DNA from: an uncultured Bacteroidales bacterium
GTDB taxonomy: Bacteria; Bacteroidota; Bacteroidia; Bacteroidales; Paludibacteraceae
Direction: 5' to 3'
Assembly: GCA_934667275.1 (NCBI GenBank)
Contig: CAKULK010000020.1
Span: 1 to 25,430, forward strand
Length of the DNA: 25,430 nucleotides
Shown: positions 1 through 6,810 of the stretch, piece by piece
Layout of the letters: each line of letters opens with the position of its first letter
Position numbering within the stretch: position 1 is the stretch's first letter
Made by a program: the position numbers and the translations under genes
The notes under the pieces: model-generated
Databases searched by the model: none
The model's input: the letters and a program-made list of their open reading frames with translations, nothing else
Told to the model about the DNA's origin: nothing

Positions 1-32
1 AAAACGGACAAAGCACTCCCGACAAGGTCGCT

Positions 33-76
33 GTTATCTACCGTATATCTACCGTGTATCAACCGTATATCTACCG
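33..76. repeat. 11-bp tandem repeat array, 4 units
   Basis: Four contiguous 11-bp units end at positions 43, 54, 65 and 76. Three end in TCTACCG and one in TCAACCG, each preceded by a variable T/A/G stretch. The array lies in the noncoding DNA upstream of the hemW promoter. The units are too short, and lack spacers, to be CRISPR. The same 11-bp period and a similar core (T, purine, pyrimidine, C, G) recur in the gap at 19080-19189. Function is unknown. Confidence 0.85.
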
Positions 77-137
77 TAGTTAACAGCACAAAAAAGTTGG
101 CGAGAAAATGCCAAATTCCTTCCGTTTTTATTCCCGA

Positions 138-169
138 TTTGCACAAATGAGGAAAATGTTGTACATTTG
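138..169 (+). promoter_or_regulatory. Bacteroidota-type promoter for hemW
   Basis: TTTG at 138-141 is followed by a 20-nt spacer and TACATTTG at 162-169. This matches the Bacteroidota primary sigma consensus (TTTG, 19-21 nt, TAnnTTTG). The predicted start site is near 172-173, which leaves a leader of roughly 18 nt before the ATG at 191. It also rules out the in-frame upstream ATG at 167. Confidence 0.8.
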
Positions 170-190
170 CAGGTTAAATGTCAATTCCGA

Positions 191-1486
191 ATGGCAGGGG
201 TGTATGTGCATATTCCGTTTTGCAAGAGTCGCTGCAAGTACTGCGACTTCTACTCGACTACGCTATTGGGGCGCAGAGGGAAGTATGTGGATGCCGTGAT
301 GGAAGAATGGGCAATGAGTCAGGAAATAACCCAAACAGACAAAACCAAACAAAACCTGTCGTGCGCAACAGGCGCACAAACTGCAAAGTCTATCCATCTT
401 GACGACGCGAGACGCATCGTCCCCACGACTTTGGCGACACAAGTCATAGAGACTATATATATAGGTGGGGGGACACCGAGTTTGCTGGAAGTGGAGGATA
501 TGCGGAGGTTGTTGGAGGTGTTGCCTGTGGCGAGTGCCAAGGAGGTGACCATAGAAGCCAATCCAGGCGACATCACCCACGAGAAGGCAAAGGCGTGGAA
601 GACGATGGGGGTGAACAGGCTAAGCATTGGTATTCAGTCGTTTAACGATGATATGCTACGGCTGATAGGCAGGCGGCACACCGCCGAACAGGCACGAGAG
701 GCAGTGAGGATAGCACGCGAGGAGAGGTTTGAGAATATATCGGTGGACTTGATTTACGGGCTACCCAAGGGAATTAAAAATGAAGAATTAAGAATGAAGA
801 ATGGCAAGTCGTGCAAAGCCATAAACACACAACCTACGAAAGCGAGCAATACAGACGACGCGAGACGCGTCGTCCCCCAGACTTTGTCTTCCATGGAGGT
901 GCTGAAGAGCGATGTGGAGGAGTTGCTACGGCTGGAGGTGGAGCATATATCCGCCTATTGCCTGAGTTACGAGGAGGGGACGGCGATGACGCGGATGCTG
1001 GAACATGGCGAAATAGAAGAAGTGGACGAAGATACCGAGAACCGGATGTTTGACTACATCGTCGAACAACTGACAAAGGCGGGATACGAGCACTACGAGG
1101 TGAGCAATTTTGCCCGCCCGGGCAGGCGTTCACGGCACAACTCCAGCTACTGGAACGACACGCCCTATATCGGTTTGGGGGCGGGCGCACACAGTTATGA
1201 CGGGGTGCACCGCTACTGGAACCCGAGCGACATAGACCTATATATAAAAGGTGCTCTGGCACACGATTTGCAGCGGGAACAGGAGACGCTGACCGATGAG
1301 CAACGGCACACCGAGCGTGTGATGCTGGGTCTGCGGACAGCCGAGGGGATTGCGCAGAGCGATGTGGACGAAGCGAAAGCCCTACCCTACCTCCGGCGCG
1401 GACTGCTGCGCGCAGAGGGAAACCGCATAGCGGCAACCACAAAGGGGTACCATATATTAAACAGAATCATTGAAGACCTGATATGA
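191..1486 (+). CDS. hemW: HemW-like radical SAM protein with two repeat-derived insertions
   Basis: Radical SAM protein of the HemW/HemN group, annotated historically as oxygen-independent coproporphyrinogen III oxidase-like; HemW acts in heme handling. The [4Fe-4S] motif CxxxCxxC is C11, C15 and C18. The next pair is DF, as in HemW, rather than the DC expected for true HemN. GGGTPS, the SAM-binding region, IGIQSF and the HISAY segment are all present. The start at 191 is chosen because the promoter -7 box (162-169) overlaps the upstream ATG at 167. The protein is 431 aa, longer than the usual 370-390. The excess lies in two low-complexity stretches (about residues 43-86 and 194-236) that each encode DDARR(I/V)VP from a palindromic DNA repeat. 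The reading frame stays open through both. The stop overlaps the PBP1A start by ATGA, implying co-translation. Confidence 0.9.
   Translation: MAGVYVHIPFCKSRCKYCDFYSTTLLGRRGKYVDAVMEEWAMSQEITQTDKTKQNLSCATGAQTAKSIHLDDARRIVPTTLATQVIETIYIGGGTPSLLEVEDMRRLLEVLPVASAKEVTIEANPGDITHEKAKAWKTMGVNRLSIGIQSFNDDMLRLIGRRHTAEQAREAVRIAREERFENISVDLIYGLPKGIKNEELRMKNGKSCKAINTQPTKASNTDDARRVVPQTLSSMEVLKSDVEELLRLEVEHISAYCLSYEEGTAMTRMLEHGEIEEVDEDTENRMFDYIVEQLTKAGYEHYEVSNFARPGRRSRHNSSYWNDTPYIGLGAGAHSYDGVHRYWNPSDIDLYIKGALAHDLQREQETLTDEQRHTERVMLGLRTAEGIAQSDVDEAKALPYLRRGLLRAEGNRIAATTKGYHILNRIIEDLI
401..433. repeat. Palindromic repeat copy 1, inside hemW
   Basis: GACGACGCG at 401-409, loop AGA, then CGCATCGTC at 413-421 form a 9-bp inverted repeat with one imperfect position. 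The 33-bp stretch matches copy 2 at 854-886 at 30 of 33 positions. A shared GTCGTGC lies 43 nt upstream (358-364), so the element probably starts before the palindrome. It is translated in frame as DDARRIVPTTL. Confidence 0.8.
772..799. repeat. 14-bp AT-rich direct repeat inside hemW
   Basis: Two adjacent 14-bp units, AATTAAAAATGAAG (772-785) and AATTAAGAATGAAG (786-799), differ at one base and are followed by a partial unit AATGG. Translated in frame they give KNEELRMKN, a peptide I recall as a recurrent repeat-derived insertion in Bacteroidota proteins. They lie directly upstream of palindromic repeat copy 2 and form the first part of the second hemW insertion. Confidence 0.75.
854..886. 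repeat. Palindromic repeat copy 2, inside hemW
   Basis: GACGACGCG (854-862), loop AGA (863-865) and CGCGTCGTC (866-874) form a perfect 9-bp hairpin. It is followed by a C-run and GACTTTG, shared with copy 1. A GTCGTGC box at 808-814 lies 46 nt upstream, against 43 nt in copy 1, so the spacing differs by one codon. It is read as DDARRVVPQTL. Confidence 0.85.
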
Positions 1487-3774
1487 AGAAAGAGACTAAG
1501 AAACAATCCGTTAGCCCGACATTCAAGAAGAAATTCCTGTGTTGGTTTTGGGGTATATTTGCCGGCGGCATACTGCTGGTGGTGCTCATCTTTTGGATGA
1601 TAACCAAGGGTTGGTTAGGCTATCTGCCGCCGCTGGACGAGTTGCAGAACCCGAAAAACAGGTTCGCGACAGAGGTGTTCTCGTCGGATATGCAGTCGCT
1701 GGGACGTTTCTACCGCAAGGAGAACCGCGTGGGCGTGACCTACGACCAGATTTCGCCGTACATGATTGACGCACTGATTGCCACAGAGGATGCCCGTTTC
1801 TACAACCATACAGGTGTGGACGCAAAAGGCTTGACCCGTGCTATACTGATGCTGGGACGTGCCGGCGGCGGCAGTACCATCACGCAGCAGTTGGCAAAGC
1901 AGTTGTGGTCGCCACGGGCAAACAACATCTTCGAGCGTGCATTGCAGAAACCTATCGAATGGGTGATTGCCACCAAGTTGGAGCGGCTGTACTCGAAAGA
2001 GGAGATACTGACGATGTACCTCAACCAGTTCGACTTTCTCTACAACGCCGTGGGCGTGAAGTCGGCGGCACAGGTGTACTTCTCCACCACGCCCGCCGAC
2101 CTGAAGATAGAAGAGGCAGCCACGCTGGTGGGACTGTGCAAGAACCCTGCACTCTACAACCCTATCCGCCGTCCCGAGAGGGCATTGGCACGGCGCAACA
2201 CGGTGCTCGGGCAGATGTGCAAGTACGACTACATCACGCCCGAGGTGCGCGACTCGCTGCAGGCGTTGCCGATAGACATCAAGTACCAGAGCGTGGACCA
2301 CAAGCAGGGCTTGGCACCGTATTTCCGCGAGTATCTGCGCGGTGTGCTGACCGCCAAGCAGCCCAAGGCAAGCAACTACCCCGAGTGGAACAAGCAGCAG
2401 TACGAGATAGACTTGAAACAGTGGAAAGAGAACCCGCTGTACGGTTTCTGCAACAAGAACCACAAGCCCGACGGCACGCCATACGACCTGTATCAGGACG
2501 GTCTGCGCATCTACACCACCATCGACTCGCGTATGCAGCAGTACGCGGAAGAGGCAGTGAACGAGCATATCCAGGCGTTGCAGAAGGACTTCTACAAAGA
2601 GAAAAAGGGCAAGAGTTATGCCCCGTTCTCACGCGACCTGTCGCGCGAGGAGATAGACGGCATCATGAACCGTGCCATGCGCCAGACCGACCGCTACCGC
2701 GCCATGAAGAAAGACGGCAAGTCGGAAACCGAGATACGCGAGGCATTCAACATGCCCGTGGAGATGCGCGTATTCTCGTACAACGGCATGATTGATACCG
2801 TGATGACGCCGCTGGACTCGATACGCTGGAACAAGTATTTCCTGCGTTGCGGGTTTATGAGTATGGACCCGCACACGGGCGCGGTGAAGGCGTATGTGGG
2901 CGGACCGAACTTCGCGCAGTTCCAATACGATATGGTGAACACGGGTCGCCGGCAGATAGGCTCCACCGTGAAGCCATACCTCTACACCCTTGCCATGGAC
3001 GAGGGTATGTGGCCGTGCGACAGCACTGTGAACGACTCTGTGACCTTGATAGACGGCAACGGCGTGCGCTGGACACCGCGCGACACCCACGTGAAGAACC
3101 GCGGCGAGATGGTGACGCTCAACTGGGGCTTGCAGCAGTCCAGCAACTGGATTACCGCCTACCTGATGTCGCTCTACACGCCCGAGCAGTTGGTTCGCCT
3201 GATGCGCTCGTTCGGCATCGAGGGGCAGTTGGACCCCGTGGTCAGCATCTGCCTCGGACCGTGCGAAGTGAGCGTCAAGGAGATGGTGGACGCTTACACC
3301 ACCTTCCCGAACAAGGGCATCCGTGTGGAGCCGCTCTACGTGACGCGCATCGAGGACAACAACGGCAACGTGCTGGCGACCTTCACGCCCAAGACCTACG
3401 AGATTATCAGTGAGACCACGGCATACAAGATGATATACATGCTCCGCAACGTGATGGACCATGGTACCGGTGTGCGTGCCCGCCTGCGCTACGGGCTGAA
3501 AGCCCCCATGGGCGGCAAGACAGGTACCAGCCAGAACAACTCCGACGGCTGGTTTGTGGGCTTCACGCCATCGCTGGTGAGCGGCGTGTGGGTAGGCGGC
3601 GAAGACCGCTCCATCCACTTCGACCGCATGGCACTGGGACAGGGTGCGAACATGGCACTGCCTATCTTCTCGCTCTATATGCAGAAGGTGTACGCCGACC
3701 CCAACCTGGGCTACGACACCGCCGAGCAGTTTGACATACCCGCATGGTTCGACCCCGCACAAGGGTGCAAATAA
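1483..3774 (+). CDS. mrcA: Class A penicillin-binding protein 1A (bifunctional)
   Basis: Inner-membrane peptidoglycan synthase that polymerises lipid II and cross-links stem peptides. A short cytoplasmic tail is followed by one membrane anchor (about residues 20-41). The GT51 glycosyltransferase domain follows, with the catalytic-Glu motif EDARFYNHTG (E102) and GGSTITQQ (129-136). A long linker leads to the transpeptidase domain, with STVK (nucleophile S494), SSN (553-555) and KTGT (K679). The length of 763 aa is normal for the family. The start overlaps the hemW stop by 4 bp, so the two are translationally coupled. No catalytic motif is missing. The ATG is supported by the basic N-terminus just before the anchor. 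Confidence 0.95.
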   Translation: MKKETKKQSVSPTFKKKFLCWFWGIFAGGILLVVLIFWMITKGWLGYLPPLDELQNPKNRFATEVFSSDMQSLGRFYRKENRVGVTYDQISPYMIDALIATEDARFYNHTGVDAKGLTRAILMLGRAGGGSTITQQLAKQLWSPRANNIFERALQKPIEWVIATKLERLYSKEEILTMYLNQFDFLYNAVGVKSAAQVYFSTTPADLKIEEAATLVGLCKNPALYNPIRRPERALARRNTVLGQMCKYDYITPEVRDSLQALPIDIKYQSVDHKQGLAPYFREYLRGVLTAKQPKASNYPEWNKQQYEIDLKQWKENPLYGFCNKNHKPDGTPYDLYQDGLRIYTTIDSRMQQYAEEAVNEHIQALQKDFYKEKKGKSYAPFSRDLSREEIDGIMNRAMRQTDRYRAMKKDGKSETEIREAFNMPVEMRVFSYNGMIDTVMTPLDSIRWNKYFLRCGFMSMDPHTGAVKAYVGGPNFAQFQYDMVNTGRRQIGSTVKPYLYTLAMDEGMWPCDSTVNDSVTLIDGNGVRWTPRDTHVKNRGEMVTLNWGLQQSSNWITAYLMSLYTPEQLVRLMRSFGIEGQLDPVVSICLGPCEVSVKEMVDAYTTFPNKGIRVEPLYVTRIEDNNGNVLATFTPKTYEIISETTAYKMIYMLRNVMDHGTGVRARLRYGLKAPMGGKTGTSQNNSDGWFVGFTPSLVSGVWVGGEDRSIHFDRMALGQGANMALPIFSLYMQKVYADPNLGYDTAEQFDIPAWFDPAQGCK

Positions 3775-3821
3775 CGCCTCGACAACAACAGCATACAATA
3801 TAAACTTAAAATACAATTGTT

Positions 3822-6809
3822 ATGAGACGCTTCTACATCCTCCTTACGGCTACATTAGCCGCGCTCGGTGCACAGGCGCAGAGTAGTACACCCGACGGTG
3901 CTATCCGTGGATTCTTCTCCACATCAGCGGACAGGATTGTCTATTTCTCACGGGGCAACCTGCAATATCAGGCAAGCACCAAGACCTGGCGCTTTGCCGA
4001 GAAACAGACCGACTGCATCGGCAAAGACAACAACAATATATCCGACAACTACGATGGCTGGATAGACCTTTTCGGCTGGGGAACGGGCAACAACCCTACC
4101 TTCACAAATCAACAATCCGCATACTATCCATCATTCACCGACTGGGGAACCAACGTCATCGGCACCAGCCCCGCCAACACGTGGCGCACACCGGGCACCA
4201 GTGAATGGTGGTATATCGTCAAAGGTCGCCCCAACGCAGACCAACTCTACTCCCGGGGCACCGTGGACGGAGTGCACGGGCTGATACTGCTGCCCGACAA
4301 CTTCCCGCTGTCCACCATCTCGTGGAGACCGCAGGCGCAAGGTTGGGACTACAACAAGTACAGTGCTTATCAATGGGAGACTATGGAGGCAAAAGGCGCC
4401 GTCTTCCTCCCCGCGGCGGGAGCCAGAGACGGCAACAGGGTGTTCACTTACGACGACGGACGGTATTGGTCGGATGTGCCTATGCCTCAATTCAATACGC
4501 AGTGTATGCGTTTCTACGAATATCTGGTGGACCCGCAGCAGGAATGGTCGCGTTCCTACGGGCACTCGGTGCGCCTCGTGTGGACCGTGCCCCAATACAC
4601 CATCACCCTGACGCAATCCGGACACGGCACCCTGACGGCGGACACGACCCGCGCCATGGAAAATGGCATCATCACCCTCACCGCCACACCCGCCGAGGGG
4701 TATCGGTTCCGCAGCATCTCGGCGATGCAGGGCACGAACAGCCTGCCCGTCACCTGTGTGGACGAAGCGGCTGGCACGTACCAATTCACCGTGCTGACGG
4801 GCGATGTCACGGTCAAGGCGGCATTCATTCCCGAGCCCTCGTACATAGCGCACCCCATCTCGGTGTCGGCAGACCGGCGCGTATATTTCTCGCAGGGCAA
4901 CCTGTCGTACCGCGCAAGCACCGACACCTGGCAGTTTGCTGACTATCAGATAGACTACCTCGGCACAGCCAACGTTGCCAACGGGCAACTTGCCGACCAT
5001 ATCGACCTCTTCGGCTGGAGCGGCAGCACGGGTCCCCAGTGGGGCATCAGCACCTCGAAGAACGATGCCGACTATTCGGGCGACTTCGTGGACTGGGGCA
5101 CCAACCCCATCGCCAACGGCGGCAACACGCTCAACCCGTGGCGCACACTCACCAAGGACGAGTGGACGTACATCTTCTACGACCGCCCCAATGCCGACAA
5201 ACTATTTTCCGCGGGCACCGTACACGACGCGCAAGGGATACTCATCCTGCCCGACAACTGGCAAACGCCCGACGGACTGACCTTCAAGTCCAGCACCGAA
5301 ACAGGGCTGCTGCTCGAAGCAGATGGTACCTGTTACATATCGCAAGGCCGCTTGGAAGAATACTGGCACAACAAATACACCGCCGACGAATGGCAACGTA
5401 TGGAGCAGGCAGGTGCCGTATTCCTGCCCGCTGCAAACTCCCGTTCGGGAATTGATGCGAGTACCCGGGGTGCCTACTACTGGACAGGCACTCCCGACAG
5501 CAACAAAAGCACTGAGGCATACTCTTTCTACTACACTGGTTACTTGAGTTCCAAACAGCCGGACCTGCGTCATTTCGGTACTTCCGTGCGCCTGGCACAC
5601 GACTTCACAGGCTACACCATCACGCCGACAGACGCCGAACACGGCACCTACACCATCGACCGGCAAGAGGCGGAGGCAGGCGAAGTGGTCAACATTACTA
5701 TCACCTCTTCCGATAAATACTACCAATTCCACTCCGTCAGCGTCACGCAAAACGGGACACCCGTATCGGTCACACAGGTAGAGGGAAAAACCGACAAGTA
5801 CCGCTTCACCATGCCCGCCGGGGCGGTGGTAGTCCGCGTCCTGTTCGAGAAAATGCTGCCCGCGTTCACGCCCAAAGCCTTCTCCGTCTCGGCGGACAAG
5901 CAAGTGTATTTCTCCCCGGGCAACCTCCAATGCTCGGGAGTGACAACAGGCAACCTGCTGTGGCACTTTGCCGAATACCAAGACTACTGCATCGGTAATG
6001 CCAACCTTGCCACAGACGCCGACGGCAACCTCGTCCTTGCTGACACGATAGACCTGTTCGGTTGGAGCAACCAAAACGAAACACCTATGTGGGGCATCAG
6101 CACCTCTAATTCCGAAGCCGACTACGAGGGAGACTTCCTCGATTGGGGTACCAACCCCATTGTCAATGGAGGCAACACCCCGAATATGTGGCGCACGCTC
6201 TCAATAGACGAGTGGATTTACATCCTGTTTGACCGCCCCAATGCAGATAAACTCTTTGCTTTGGCTACAGTCTGCGGGACATGCGGACTCATTATCCTGC
6301 CAGATGATTGGGAGCAGTCCGAGGGCATTGCTTTCCGTCCCGGCACAGAGTGTGGATGGGAGAAACGTAGTTGGCAATATCTAAATAGAGGAGACTATAA
6401 ATCCGCTTATAACATCAATACCTATACCACTGCCACTTGGTTGGATATGGAATCCGCAGGGGCTGTATTCCTTCCTGCAGCGGGTATCAGGGGCAAAAAC
6501 ACAAAGAGCGAAAAACTGTATATTAATGCAGTACAACAATCTGGTTGGTATCGATATTCTTCTACAAGCAATCGTAATATGATAAGATTCACAGATTCCC
6601 AACTATACGAATGGGGCACAAGTGCTGGAAGCATCTATGGTGCCTCCGTGCGCCTGGTGAGGGATGTCAGCGACAATCCCTCCACAGGGTGCGACAACGC
6701 CGCTGCCGCACAGGCTGCCACTGCACGCAAAGAGTTGCGCAACGGCAACGTGGTCATCATCTGCAACGGTCAGGAATACAATCTATTAGGCGAAAGACTT
6801 AACCCGTAA
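3822..6809 (+). CDS. Secreted protein with three FISUMP-like domains
   Basis: A 995-aa exported protein. The signal peptide is about residues 1-19 (cleavage after AQA). Three homologous domains start near residues 35, 346 and 687. Each opens with (V/T)SADxxVYFSxGNL, continues through IDLFGW, DWGxN, WRT and GAVFLPAA, and closes with SVRL. This pattern fits the FISUMP/SUMF1-like C-type-lectin fold seen in many secreted Bacteroidales proteins. Two linkers (about 255-340 and 594-680) resemble InlB-type beta repeats: YTIT, then HGT, then a hydrophobic V(T/V)V strand. The C-terminal tail ends NGQEYNLLGERLNP, like short C-terminal tails of secreted Bacteroidales proteins; it is not a textbook type IX sorting signal. 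Binding or adhesion at the cell surface is inferred, and no ligand can be named. The TPR gene begins 1 nt after the stop. Confidence 0.85.
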   Translation: MRRFYILLTATLAALGAQAQSSTPDGAIRGFFSTSADRIVYFSRGNLQYQASTKTWRFAEKQTDCIGKDNNNISDNYDGWIDLFGWGTGNNPTFTNQQSAYYPSFTDWGTNVIGTSPANTWRTPGTSEWWYIVKGRPNADQLYSRGTVDGVHGLILLPDNFPLSTISWRPQAQGWDYNKYSAYQWETMEAKGAVFLPAAGARDGNRVFTYDDGRYWSDVPMPQFNTQCMRFYEYLVDPQQEWSRSYGHSVRLVWTVPQYTITLTQSGHGTLTADTTRAMENGIITLTATPAEGYRFRSISAMQGTNSLPVTCVDEAAGTYQFTVLTGDVTVKAAFIPEPSYIAHPISVSADRRVYFSQGNLSYRASTDTWQFADYQIDYLGTANVANGQLADHIDLFGWSGSTGPQWGISTSKNDADYSGDFVDWGTNPIANGGNTLNPWRTLTKDEWTYIFYDRPNADKLFSAGTVHDAQGILILPDNWQTPDGLTFKSSTETGLLLEADGTCYISQGRLEEYWHNKYTADEWQRMEQAGAVFLPAANSRSGIDASTRGAYYWTGTPDSNKSTEAYSFYYTGYLSSKQPDLRHFGTSVRLAHDFTGYTITPTDAEHGTYTIDRQEAEAGEVVNITITSSDKYYQFHSVSVTQNGTPVSVTQVEGKTDKYRFTMPAGAVVVRVLFEKMLPAFTPKAFSVSADKQVYFSPGNLQCSGVTTGNLLWHFAEYQDYCIGNANLATDADGNLVLADTIDLFGWSNQNETPMWGISTSNSEADYEGDFLDWGTNPIVNGGNTPNMWRTLSIDEWIYILFDRPNADKLFALATVCGTCGLIILPDDWEQSEGIAFRPGTECGWEKRSWQYLNRGDYKSAYNINTYTTATWLDMESAGAVFLPAAGIRGKNTKSEKLYINAVQQSGWYRYSSTSNRNMIRFTDSQLYEWGTSAGSIYGASVRLVRDVSDNPSTGCDNAAAAQAATARKELRNGNVVIICNGQEYNLLGERLNP

Positions 6810-6810
6810 G

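Noticed and set aside
33..76. Possible CRISPR array
   Set aside because: Units are 11 bp and contiguous with no spacers, and there are no cas genes. The same applies to 19080-19189.
97..114. Hairpin TTGGC/GCCAA with a T-run on the minus strand, possible terminator
   Set aside because: The T-run would terminate minus-strand transcription, but the nearest genes to the right are on the plus strand. The stem is only 5 bp.
2629..3816. Long open frame on the minus strand opposite PBP1A (395 codons)
   Set aside because: It is antisense to a gene with every expected catalytic motif. The peptide is His/Val-rich without any recognisable domain, as expected from high-GC third positions of the real gene.
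3822..6809. Target protein of a diversity-generating retroelement (C-type-lectin fold)
   Set aside because: There is no reverse transcriptase and no template repeat in the window, and no adenine-specific variation can be assessed from one sequence.
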